This document shows, piece by piece, positions 26,501-36,800 of a stretch of DNA of 57,332 nucleotides. This stretch comes from Paenibacillus dendritiformis (lineage in GTDB: Bacteria; Bacillota; Bacilli; Paenibacillales; Paenibacillaceae). The notes under the pieces are model-generated. The model saw only the letters and a program-made list of their open reading frames with translations. It made no database searches and was not told the DNA's origin. Every line of letters begins with the position of its first letter. Position 1 is the first letter of the stretch. Both the position numbers and the translations under genes were made by a program. The stretch is taken from contig NZ_LDIG01000073.1 of NCBI RefSeq assembly GCF_015845845.1, forward strand, positions 1 to 57,332, given 5' to 3'.

Positions 26501-28181
26501 CCTCGCGGAAGTCCGGCTCCCGCTTATAGAGATCAAGTCCCATGTTGACGTACTGCGCGCCTTGACCGGGGAACATGAACACCAGCCGGGCCTGGTCGTT
26601 GTCGCAGCTCCGGCTGTGAACCCGATCCGGGGGCAAGGTCTCCAGCAATTCCCGCGCTTCCTCCGCGGAGGAGCAGACGAACATGCGCCGATGCCGGAAC
26701 GCCCGGCGGCCGATCTGCAGCGTGTAGGCCACATCGGATAGCGGGAGGCCCGGATGCTCCCGCAAATGAGCGCCCAGACGGGCCGTGGCTTGCTCCAGTC
26801 CGGATTCCGTCTTGGCGGACAACAGCACGAGCTGCGCCGCTCTCCCCTCGTCTCCGTCCGGCTGCGGCGGGGCTTCCTCAAGCACGACATGGATATTGGT
26901 TCCGCCGATGCCGAATGAGCTGACGCCGGCCCGCAGCGGATAGCGCTCGTTCGTCCACGGGATTAGCTCCGTATTGACGATGAACGGGCTGTTCGCAAAA
27001 TCGATTTTGGGATTGGGCGTCTCGAAATGCAGGCTCGGCGGGAGCTGCTTGTGATGCAGGGACAGCACGGTCTTGATGAACGCCGCGACACCGGCGGCGC
27101 TGTTCAAATGGCCGATGTTCGTCTTGACGGATCCGATACGGCAAAACCCTGTTTTCTCCGTCTGAAAAGCCAGCTTCAACGCTTCGATCTCGACCGGATC
27201 GCCGAGCGCGGTGCCTGTGCCGTGAGCTTCCACATAGCTGATGCTCTCCGGCGCGATCCGGCCCATGCGCTGCGCCGCCCGAATGACCTCCGCCTGGCCC
27301 TCGATGCTGGGAGCGGAGAATCCCACCTTGCGCGTGCCGTCATTGTTGGACGCCGAGCCCTTGATGACCGCATAGATGCAGTCGCCGTCGGCGATGGCCT
27401 GCTTCAACGGCTTGAGCACGACGATTCCCGCCCCTTCTCCTCCGACGGTCCCCTTCGCTTTGGCGTCAAACGCCCGGCAATGCCCGTCCGGCGAACTGAC
27501 CATCCCTTCTTCATACAGATAGCCTTCCGTGCGGGGAACCGTCACGGTCACTCCGCCGGCCAATGCCATCCTGCACTCGCCCGTCAGCAGCGCCCGGCAG
27601 GCCATATGGATCGCCAGCAGCGAAGTGGAGCAGGCGGAATCGACGTTCACGCTCGGCCCTTTCAAATTCAGCTTGTGAGAAATTCGCGTGCTCAAAAAAT
27701 CTTTGTCCGATAAAGCCAGCGCCGCGAATTGCTCGGCCGTGCTCTCGCTGCGCGACAGCATGGCCACCAGCTGCCAGTAAATGCTTGCCGAAGCGCCGGC
27801 GAACAGCCCGATGGCGCCGTTCGTCTGCTCGGGATCGCAGCCAGCATGCTCCAGCGCCTCCCAAGCGCATTCATGAAAGATGCGAAGCTGCGGATCGATG
27901 ACCTCCGCCTCGCGCGGCGAGTAATCGAAAAAGTCGGAATCAAACCATTCCGCATCAGGCACTACCGCCTTCGCTTTCACATATCGCGGGTTGCGGATCA
28001 GCTCGGAATCGACACCGGCCGCCTCAAGCTCTTCATCGGAAAAGAAGCGGACCGACTCTTTCCCGTTTTTCAGATTGTCCCAATATTCCTCTATATTCCG
28101 CGCGCCGGGAAATCGCCCCGCCATGCCGATCACGGCAATTTCGAGTCCGGTCGCCGCTTGGGTCTGTTGGCTCTTAGTCAT
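23511..28181 (-). CDS. Type I PKS module: KS-AT-KR-ACP
   Basis: The 1556-residue protein is one complete module. KS has its cysteine in DSACSTS (near 182), EAHGTGT and NIGHL. AT has GHSAGE (near 630) and SHAFH, the malonyl signature. KR has GGLGGIG (near 1175) and an intact catalytic set (CSSLTT, AGYCAAN). ACP has GATSLD (near 1480). It should take leucyl from the preceding A-T protein, add malonyl and reduce the leucine carbonyl to the hydroxyl that becomes the lactone oxygen of a dihydroisocoumarin. ATG at 28181 follows GGAGGGGG and overlaps the previous gene by 8 bases; an upstream in-frame start is inside that gene. Confidence 0.95.
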   Translation of the reverse strand: MTKSQQTQAATGLEIAVIGMAGRFPGARNIEEYWDNLKNGKESVRFFSDEELEAAGVDSELIRNPRYVKAKAVVPDAEWFDSDFFDYSPREAEVIDPQLRIFHECAWEALEHAGCDPEQTNGAIGLFAGASASIYWQLVAMLSRSESTAEQFAALALSDKDFLSTRISHKLNLKGPSVNVDSACSTSLLAIHMACRALLTGECRMALAGGVTVTVPRTEGYLYEEGMVSSPDGHCRAFDAKAKGTVGGEGAGIVVLKPLKQAIADGDCIYAVIKGSASNNDGTRKVGFSAPSIEGQAEVIRAAQRMGRIAPESISYVEAHGTGTALGDPVEIEALKLAFQTEKTGFCRIGSVKTNIGHLNSAAGVAAFIKTVLSLHHKQLPPSLHFETPNPKIDFANSPFIVNTELIPWTNERYPLRAGVSSFGIGGTNIHVVLEEAPPQPDGDEGRAAQLVLLSAKTESGLEQATARLGAHLREHPGLPLSDVAYTLQIGRRAFRHRRMFVCSSAEEARELLETLPPDRVHSRSCDNDQARLVFMFPGQGAQYVNMGLDLYKREPDFREAVDRCCDIVRPLLDADLKELLYPAGNDAAAECAERMKQTDVTQPLMFIFSYALAQLLMKWGLKPSALIGHSAGEYVAACLAGVMTLEEALELVALRGRLMHGMPPGAMLSVPLPEQELKPLLADGVSIAAVNGAALCVASGPHDEIDRLERQLAEAGHACSRLHTSHAFHSAMMEPIMEPFRRKVSEMTLRAPAIPYISNVSGTWITAEEAVEPEYWVRHLRGTVRFADGLRELLRDGKAVFVEAGPGNALSAFVRRHPDKTARHAAVNLVRHPKEQARDDEYLLQQVGRLWLEGARPDWRAFHAGERRKRTALPTYPFERRRYWVDPPFEIDVLKQGLARKRNPDSRPQDSAGFAKRNTVREWLYAPVWERSFLQEETGSERSGSLWVVFSPEVGIIPRLVDRMREAGRTVVAVHPSDSFSPLNDWTYRINPGEPEHYERLLRTLTEAGRAPDRIIHAWLAAEAGEADAPIPSDEDRALDRGYYSLLALARAIGSCGIQEELHLAIVTSHMQEVTGDERLQPEQAAAIGACLVIPQEYGHVRCRSIDIADSLRQSEPERQQALVERLHAEIAAPSDDLFVAYRGAHRWVQKYARLPAPAAGTGLRKHGVYLITGGLGGIGLTLAEHLAKTVQAKLILVGRSGLDGEGAAKRGALDELERYGSEVLVCKADVCDEARMKQVAAEAVARFGAIHGVIHAAGISDGALIQRRTRETDERALAAKVNGTRVLDRVLAGMRLDFLVLCSSLTTALGGVGQAGYCAANAYLEAYACRKRAEGGTPVVAIAWDGWQTVGMAAAAEQEIAAIAAQAGVRAQGPDKLTRLLPEEGVAVFRQALACRRPQVLVSTTDLPLRVHTARASTLHSLMDKERDGTGPQAARPDVGTAYAPPEDELEQTMADLWRDYLGLDQVGLHDNFFELGATSLDIIQMNAKLQRALGREVAVVDMFSHPTIHSLAESLRRAADKETVPPEETADRSERIHDGKNRLKQRLQKRERT

Positions 28182-30798
28182 CGTGCGCCCCCTCCAATAG
28201 GAGCAGCGTCTGCTCCATCGTTGCGAATCCCGCATCTAGTTCCTCGTTGTCCGCCATATCTTCCGGTCTTTGCGCCTCGCCGCTGTCCAACCGCTGCAGA
28301 TAACCGCTGAGCGCCGCAATCGTCGTGTACTGGAACATCACGGGCACGGGAATTTCCCGGCCGAACGCTTCTGTCAGCTTGTTGACTACCTGCACGAGCT
28401 GGAACGAGTTCCCGCCCAGATCGAAAAAGGTATCCTGCACCCCGACTTTATCCTCGCGAATGGACAATACTTCGGCCCAGATCCGGACCAGCGTGCTCTC
28501 GATGTCGCCGCGCGGCGCGACATATTCCTTGCCGGTATGAACGATCTCCTTCGGATTGGGCAAAGCCTTGGTGTCCAATTTACCGTTCGCCGTCGCAGGG
28601 AGCCGCTCCAGGCGGACGAAATAGGACGGAATCATATAAGCCGGCAGCTGCGGGGCCAGATAGTCCCGCAGTTCGGCCGCGGACAAGCCGGCCGGGCCGG
28701 TATAGTACGCGCAAAGCATGTTTTGGCCGTTCTCGTCCTCCCGGACCCGGATCGCCGCCTCGCGGACTTCCTCATGCGCGCGAAGCAGCATTTCGATCTC
28801 CCCGGGCTCGATGCGGTACCCCCGCACCTTCACCTGATCATCCTGACGGCCGCAGTACTCCAGCATGCCGTCGGGGAGCCAGCGCCCCAGATCGCCCGTC
28901 CGGTACAGACGCTCCCCCGGAACGAGCGGGTGGGGCACGAACCTCTCCGCCGTCAGCTCCGGCCGGCCGAGATAGCCGCGGGCCAAGCCTGCGCCCGCGA
29001 CGCATATTTCGCCCGGCACGCCCGGCGGAAGCAGTTGAAGGTCGCGATCGAGCACATACACTCGCGTATTGTCGATCGGCCGTCCGATCGGGATGACGCC
29101 TTCATCCGTCCCGATTTCGGCGAATGTGGTCACCACCGTATTCTCGGTCGGCCCGTAATTGTTGAAGAGCCGGAAGCTCCCCGGCACGTAGCGCTTCAAG
29201 CGGTCTCCGCCCGTTAACAGTATCCGGAGGGTCTCCGCTCTCCGATCCGGCAGGTCCATGAACTGCTCGCACATCATGGTCGGCAGGAAGGCGATCGTAA
29301 TGCCCTTCTCCGCAAAAAAGCCGTTCAGCTTGCGCGCATCCAGCCGGATGTCCGCAGGCACGATATGAATGGCTGCCCCCGCCAGCAGATACGGGAACAC
29401 CTCCCATACCGAAGCGTCGAAGCCGAATCCGGCGTACTTGATGCTGCGGTCGGATGGCGTCACGCCGAAGGCGCGATTATGCCAGCACGCCAGATTGACG
29501 AGCGAGCGATGCTCAATCATGACGCCCTTCGGCAGTCCGGTAGAGCCCGACGTGTAGATAACATAAGCCAGCGCTTCGGGATCGGCCGCCGTCCCGTTCT
29601 CCGCGTCCCCGCCGAACAGCCCCGCCTCATCGAGGCACAGCGCTTCGCGGCCGGCCGTTCTCCCGGCCAAAGGCCGCTGCGTCAGCACCACGCGCGCGCC
29701 GCTGTCCTCCAGCATGAAGGCGATGCGCTCGTCGGGATAATCCGGATCTATCGGCAAAAAAGCGCCTCCGGCCTTCAATGCGGCCAGCATGCCGACCATC
29801 ATGTCGGCGGAGGGGGCGAGCAGCAAGCCGACGATCTCGCCCGCCTCCAATCCGGCCGCCCGCAGCCTCCGGGCCAATTGGTTGGCCTTTGCGTTCAGCT
29901 CGCCATACGTCAGCCGTCCTTCCTGGCTGACGACGGCCGGAGCGTCCGGCGTGCGCGCCGCCTGTTCCTCGAACAAGCGGTGCACGGCCTGTTCCCGCGG
30001 ATACTCGGACGAGCCTCCGGCCAATGGGCCGAGAAGCCGCTCCTTCTCCCCCGGCAGGAGGATAGGGATGCTCCGCAGCGGCTGATCGGGATTCGCCAGC
30101 GCCTCCCGCAGCAGGAGCATGTATCGGGAAGCGAGGCTTGCCATGGTGCCGCTGCGGTATAGCCGCGCATTATATTGGATTGCCCCTTCAATCCCGTCCT
30201 CCGTCCTGCGGAAGCGGAACAATGTCTTCCATTTCACGTCCCGGAAATACCGCTCATCGTGAATATTGTTCAGGAGCAATGCCGTCTCGAACAGCGGATG
30301 GGCGAGCGGATCGTCAGCCGGAAGGCCCAGTTGCCGGGCTGCGAGCTCCATCGGATAGCTCTGGTGCTCGACGGCTCCCACTATCGTCTCCTGCATTTGA
30401 AGCAGACATTGCCTGAATGAGAGGGAGCCATCCAGCTTGGCCCGCAGCGGAAGCACGGCATTGATGAATTCGGCTTCCTCCCGCTGCCTGTAAATCGGAG
30501 TCCCGATGATGACATCGCTCCGGTTCGCCAGCTTGGCCAGCAAGGCCGCGAGCGCGGCGCATAACACCACATGCAGCTTCGAATCCGATCCGTTGCTTAC
30601 TTGCAGCAAGCGGGCCGTCAGCTCCGGCGGCAGGCACAACGGAGCTTCTTCCGCCTGCATTCCGGTTCCGCGCGCATCGTCGCAAGGAAAGCCGCTCTTG
30701 TCGTATTCTCCGGATAAGGCGGCCAGCCAATAGTCCCGCTCCTTGCTTTTTTGGGAAGCGGCCACCGCCAATCTGTCCAATCTGCTTGCCAACCCCAT
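28174..30798 (-). CDS. NRPS module, half C - A(Leu) - T
   Basis: The 874-residue protein starts with about 230 residues that match only the C-terminal lobe of a condensation domain (ERDYWLAALSG, HVVLCAALAALLAKL, DVIIGTPIYRQR); the HHxxxDG lobe is missing. An A domain follows (AYVIYTSGSTGLPKG near 414; FDASVWEVF near 459). Reading specificity positions by alignment to GrsA gives D-A-W-F-L-G-N-V-V-K, the classic leucine code. A T domain (DLGGNSFQL near 795) ends it. A full C domain is present at the end of the preceding protein, so condensation is covered and the half C looks like a duplication remnant. Start: ATG at 30798 has GGGAGG at ideal spacing; an ATG at 30834 overlaps the previous stop. 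Confidence 0.93.
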   Translation of the reverse strand: MGLASRLDRLAVAASQKSKERDYWLAALSGEYDKSGFPCDDARGTGMQAEEAPLCLPPELTARLLQVSNGSDSKLHVVLCAALAALLAKLANRSDVIIGTPIYRQREEAEFINAVLPLRAKLDGSLSFRQCLLQMQETIVGAVEHQSYPMELAARQLGLPADDPLAHPLFETALLLNNIHDERYFRDVKWKTLFRFRRTEDGIEGAIQYNARLYRSGTMASLASRYMLLLREALANPDQPLRSIPILLPGEKERLLGPLAGGSSEYPREQAVHRLFEEQAARTPDAPAVVSQEGRLTYGELNAKANQLARRLRAAGLEAGEIVGLLLAPSADMMVGMLAALKAGGAFLPIDPDYPDERIAFMLEDSGARVVLTQRPLAGRTAGREALCLDEAGLFGGDAENGTAADPEALAYVIYTSGSTGLPKGVMIEHRSLVNLACWHNRAFGVTPSDRSIKYAGFGFDASVWEVFPYLLAGAAIHIVPADIRLDARKLNGFFAEKGITIAFLPTMMCEQFMDLPDRRAETLRILLTGGDRLKRYVPGSFRLFNNYGPTENTVVTTFAEIGTDEGVIPIGRPIDNTRVYVLDRDLQLLPPGVPGEICVAGAGLARGYLGRPELTAERFVPHPLVPGERLYRTGDLGRWLPDGMLEYCGRQDDQVKVRGYRIEPGEIEMLLRAHEEVREAAIRVREDENGQNMLCAYYTGPAGLSAAELRDYLAPQLPAYMIPSYFVRLERLPATANGKLDTKALPNPKEIVHTGKEYVAPRGDIESTLVRIWAEVLSIREDKVGVQDTFFDLGGNSFQLVQVVNKLTEAFGREIPVPVMFQYTTIAALSGYLQRLDSGEAQRPEDMADNEELDAGFATMEQTLLLLEGAHDD

Positions 30799-30830
30799 TG
30801 CCATACCTCCCTTAGTTCCGCGAAAACCGC

Positions 30831-33800
30831 TCATAGGCCGAATTCCCCCTGGGCGCCGGCGAGAAATACCGCCTCCGGCTCGGCCAGATGATGCGCAATC
30901 TCAATCTCCCTGACCTTCTTGTCCGGATGGGCCAGCACGTCAGACACGATATCCTGCAGGTATGCGGCAAAGCACTCGATCGTGTCGCGCTGAAACAAGC
31001 GGGTGCTGTATTCGAATTTGAACGCCAACCGGTCTCCGTCCTCTTCCGCGATGAGCGACAGGTCGAAATGGGAAGCGTCGTGAACGAACGGGAATGGCTT
31101 CAGCATCAAGCCGGGAATGCTCATCTCCGGATTCTGCATGTTCTGCAAGGCGAACACGACATCGAAAATCGGATTGCGCCCCAGTTCGCGTTCCCTTCCC
31201 GCCTGCCGCACCATTTCCTCGAATTGGAAATTCTGATGAGCGAAGGCGTCCAGTGTCGTCGAGCGCACGGCTTGAAGCAAAGCGGTGAAGCTCATCTCTT
31301 CTTGAAGCCGGTTCCGGAGCGGAAGCATGTTGACGAACTTGCCGATAATAAGCTGCAGTGCTTGCTGCTTGCGGCCGACAACCGGGGTCCCGACCACGAT
31401 GTCATCCTGTCCGCACACTTTGGCCAGCAGCAGGTTGAAGATGGCGAGCAGGGCCATGAACAACGTCACGTCTTCCCTCAGGCAGAGCGACTTCAAGGCT
31501 TGGGTCCGCTCTGCATCCAGCTCGAACGGAACGAGGCTGCCGGCGAAGCTTCTCGTGTCCGGACGAGGATAGTCCGTGCGCAAGGACATCCGCGGAGCGT
31601 CCTTCAGCCGCTCCAGCCAGAACGCCCCCTGCCGTTTCATCTCGTCCGTGTCCATCATCCGGTTTTGCCATTCGGAAAAATCTTTGTATTGCAGCGGAAG
31701 CTCGGGCAATTCGCGCCCGGCATACAGAGCCAGAAAGTCGTTGACGAAAATGTCCTGCGACAAGCCATCGGAGACGATGTGGTGCATATCCACCATCAAC
31801 ACATGCCGGTCCTCCCCGAGCTTGATCAGTCCGGCCCGCATCAGCGGCGCCCGGGTCAAGTCAAAGGGGCGCACGAATGCCGCCACCGCGGCGCGAATCC
31901 GCTCATCCGCGTCCTCCTCGCCGTCAAGCGGCGTGACGGCGGCGCTGTAGTCCTCGTATTCCAGTTCGATCGCGACGGCTTCGTTGATTTTCTGCATCGG
32001 CTTGCCGTTCACGAGCTCGAACGATGTGCGCAAGCTTTCATGCCGCTCCACCATCTGCCGCAGCGCCGCTTCCAGGCGCGCCCGGTCGAGCCGCCCCTCC
32101 AGGACGCCCGCGACGATTTCGTTGTACCCCGTATGCCCCTGTTCCATCTGCTGAATCAAATAGAGACGCTTCTGCGCCGAGGACAGCTCGTAATAGTCCT
32201 TCGCCTCGGCCGGCTCGATGTCGTGATAAGCGCTCCGTTCCGCCCCGTCGATATAAGCGGACAACTGCTGAATCGTCGGCATATTGAAAAAAACGGGCAG
32301 GCCAATCTCGACGCTCAGCTCTTTGTGAATCGCGGAGACGACCGTAATCGCTTTGAGCGAGTCGCCGCCCAGTTCGAAAAAGTCGTCCTGCACGCCGATC
32401 CGGTCGATGCGGAAAAACTGCTCCCACATTGCGCACAGCTTCCGCTCCGTCTCCGTGGCAGGAGCCGCATATTCGCCGGACAGCGCCGGCCGGGAGTAAT
32501 AGGAGCCGTCTCCTTGCGGGAATGCTTCCGGCTCCTCCTGCTGCCCCTCCCGTCTTACCCACTTGTCGATCCGCGCGCCCAGATCGCCGGTCGAGATGAC
32601 GATCTGGCTCATGTCCCGCACCGGCAGCAAGCGCCGCAGCAGCTCGACTCCCTCGGCGGGGGCAATGAGCAGCTCGGATATCGAAGCGCCCGCTTGCCCG
32701 CGAATCGTCTGATCCGCCTCCAGCTGCCAGCCGTCCCAGTTGACGCTCGTCCACGGCACCGGCTGGCGGCGGTTGCGATCATGCACAAAGGCATCCATGA
32801 AATGGTTCGCCGCCGCGTAGGCGGAAAAGCCCAAGCCGCCGAGCATCGGAGACAATGACGACGCGAGCAGGCAGAAATCCAGATCTTTGCCTGCCAGCAC
32901 CCGCTCCAGAACGAGCAGGCCATACATTTTCGCCCGGAAATGCTGCTCGCATAACGGCTCGTCCGTCTCCTCAAGCATGCGGAAGGCAGCGTCTCCCGTC
33001 ATCCCGGCCGCGTGAATCACCCCGTTCAACGGGCCGAACGCCGCCTCGGCTTGCCGGATGGCCGTCTCCATTTGTTCTTGATCGGCGGCGTCCGCGGACA
33101 GCACGAGCACTTCCGCCCCCTGGGCTTCGAGCTGGCGCAGCTTGCCAATCTGGACGCTGACGGCCTCTTCCTTCCCATGGGCAGACACCCATGCATCCCA
33201 CTCCTCGCGAGGCGGGAACGGGGAGCGGCTGGTGAGCGCCAGCTTCGCCTGTACGCTTCCGGCGAGATAACCGCCAAGCGTATGGCCCATGTATCCTAGC
33301 CCGCCCGTAATCAAATAGACGCCGCCTGGACGCAGCCCCGGCGTCTGTGCTTCGGGCTCGCTTATTTTGAACGGCTCATAGTCGAGCACCCACCGCGCGT
33401 TGTCGCGATAGGCTATCGCCAATTCGGTTCCGACAACGCCGAATTCGTCCAGCAGGCGGCCGATCAGCCTTTCCCGCTGCCAGCTCCCCGCTTCCGGCAA
33501 GACGATGTCGATGCTGCGGCACTGCATGTGCGGAAGCTCCTGCGGAATGACCCGGCACGGGCCGAGCACCGTCGCCTTCTCCGGATGCAGGACAGGCTCG
33601 CCCGCGATGGCATGCACGCTGTCGGTGAACACCCACATGCGCATTTCTTCCCGGACCTGCTGCCGCTTCAACGCTTTGGCCGTATACAGCACGCTGTAGA
33701 ACCCGAGATCCTGCGCAGCCCGTATCGTTGTCAGGTCCGAACCGGATGGGCCGGATACGCCCCAGGCATGCAGTATCCGGTTCGGCAGCCGCCCGTGTGC

Positions 33801-36800
33801 TTGAAGCTCGGAGAACAGCTTCGCGTAATGCCCCTCGTTCCGCGGGTGGAGCGTATACTGCATCGCTCCTTCTTGCTCAAACCGCTCTCCTGCCCGTACC
33901 GTGACGACATAGGCTCCACGTTCGGAGAGATGCTTGGCGATGTCCGCAGCCAATCCCGCGCCGTCGGCGAAGACAAGCCAAATGCCGGCAGTGTCTCCCT
34001 TCAAGCTTGCGGGAGCGGCAGGCGCCTTTTTCCACGTCGGCACATAGAACCAGTCGGACATGTCGGCCTGTTTGCCCATTTTTCCGCTTGATGGGCGGCC
34101 CTTGCCCTGGCCCGTTCCCGGCGCCGCCAGCGCGCCCCCGCCCCCGGAAGCTTGAGGCCAATAGCGCTCCCGGGCGAACGGATAGGACGGCAAGGAGACA
34201 ATGGCGCGGGCATCTCCGTGGAACGCTTGCCAATCGATGGACTGGCCGTGCAGCCACAGCCTGCCGATCCGGTTGACCAGCAAGGCGCTGTCCGATCCGC
34301 CGCGCTGCGCTGGGCGAACCAGGTTGAGAGCCTGTTGTTCGCGGCCGCCGCCGAGGTGCCGGCGCGCGAGCAGCGTTAAATCCTGGCCGGGTCCGATCTC
34401 GACGAACAGCCTGCGCGGTTCTTGAACCAGCAGCGCCATGCCGTCGGCAAAGCGGACCGTATCCGTCATGTGCCGAATCCAATAATCCGGGTCAGCCGCT
34501 TCCTCCGCGGTGATCCACGTGCCCGTGGTCGTGGAGACATACGGTATGGAAGGGGGGCGCAATCGCACTTGGCGCACGGCGGCGGCGAACGGTTCCTTCA
34601 CCGCGTGCAGCAGCGATGAATGCCCTGCCGTCGCCACCGGCAATCTCATGCACATGATTTTCTCCGCCTTCATGCTGCGCTCGAACGCGGCGATATCTTC
34701 CTCCGAGCCCGACACAATGCACGACGGTCCGTTCACGACGGCCAGCGACAAGGTGCCGTTCAGACGGAGCCTCAACTCCCGCTCGGGCAGCGGCACGCTG
34801 AGCATCGCCCCCGCCGGCGCCTGCTGCATCAGCTCCCCGCGCAAGATGATGAGCCGCATCGCATCTTCGAGAGACAGGACATCCGCGAGGCAGGCGGCCG
34901 TAAATTCGCCGAAGCTGTAGCCGATCATCGCTTCCGGCTTCACTCCCCACGCCATGACAAGCCGCGCCAGCGCATATTCAAACATGAACATGACCGGTTG
35001 AATATGCTTCGTCTGATTCAATTGAAGGGCTGCCGCTTCCGCGTCCGCGGACGGGTACAAGACGTCCTTCATCTCGCGGCCGGCAATGTCGCGGTACAGA
35101 CGGAAGCAGCGATCCATCTCCGCGCGGAACACCGGCTCGTGCCGGTACAAGTCCGCTCCCATATTGACGTATTGCGAGCCTTGCCCGGAGAACATGAACA
35201 CGATTGAACTGCGCCCGTCCTCCGCCGCGAAGGTGATGACTTTCCGTTCATCGAAGCTGTTGCCGCCTTCAGCCGGCGTCAACGCCTCAATCGCTTCCTC
35301 GACCGTGCCGCAGGACAGGATGCGCCGATACTTGAAATGCCGGCGTCCGCGCTGCAGCGTGTACGCGACATCCGCGAGGCTGAGCTCGCGATGCTCCTGA
35401 AGATAGGCGCCCAGATTGGCCGTCATCGCATCCAGCGCAGCCGGCGTATGGGCCGACAGCGCCAGCAGTTGGCTCGGCCGGGCCGCCCCTGACGCTTCGC
35501 GCGCGGGAGCCTCCTCCAGAATGACGTGGGCATTCGTCCCGCCGATGCCGAAGGAGCTCACCCCGGCCCGCAGCGGCCCCGCCTCGTTCCGCCATTCGGA
35601 GAGCGCCGTATTCACGACGAACGGGCTATTGGCGAAATCGATGTTCGGATTCGGCGTCTCAAAATGAAGGCTGGGCGGAATCCGCTTATGATGAAGCGCC
35701 AATGCCGTCTTCATCAAGCCGGCCACGCCCGCCGCGGCGTCCAGATGGCCGATGTTCGTTTTGACGGAGCCGATGCGGCAAAAGCCGGTTCTATCCGACT
35801 GGAACGCCTTCGTCAGCGCTTCGATCTCGATCGGATCGCCCAGCGACGTTCCCGATCCGTGCGCCTCCACGTACGTGATGCTGTCCGCCGGAACTTGCGC
35901 CGCTGCCAGCGCTCTCTTAATGACGTCCCTCTGGCCCTCCACGCTCGGCGCCGTATAACCGACCTTGCGGCTGCCGTCATTGTTGATGGCCGATCCTTTG
36001 ATGACCGCATAGATCCGGTCTCCGTCCTTCTTCGCGGCCTCCAGCGGCTTGAGCGCGACGAAGCCGACGCCGTCTCCCCCTATCGTGCCTTTCGCCTTGG
36101 CGTCGAAGGTGCGGCAGTGTCCATCCGGCGACTTGACCATGCCTTCCTGATAGAGGTATCCCGATTTATGAGGAAGCACGATGGACGCGCCGCCGGCCAG
36201 GGCCAGATCGCAATCGCCGCTGAGGATGGACTGGCACGCCACATGAACGGCCACCAGCGAGGTGGAGCAAGCCGTTTGCAAGCTGATCGCGGGCCCTTTC
36301 AAATTCAGCTTGTGGGAAATGCGAGTGCTGACCGTATAGGTATCGTTCAGCGAATCCACCTCGAACATGTCCGACAAGTTCCCGTGCAGCCGATCGGACA
36401 GCTGCGACAACCAATGGAAGTTGTTCGTCACGCCGGCAAACAGGCCGATCGACCCGCCGAAGCGTTCCGGATCGCATCCCGCGTCCTCCAGGGCATGCCA
36501 AGCGCATTCATGCAGCAGCCGGACCTGCGGATCCATAATGGCGGCCTGATCGGGAGTGTAGCCGAAGAAGGCAGGATCGAAGCGATCCATTTCATCGAGC
36601 ACGCCTTTCGCCTTGACGAATTCCGGCCGCTTCAAAAGAGCGCGGTCAAAGCCGTACTCGGCCAGCTCGTCATCCGTAAAGAACGAGATCGACTCCTGTC
36701 CCTGCTCCAGGTTGCTCCAGAATTCGGCGATGCTGCGCGCGCCGGGAAATCTGCCGGCCATCCCGATGACCGCGATGTCGCGGCTGCCTTCATTCCCTGG

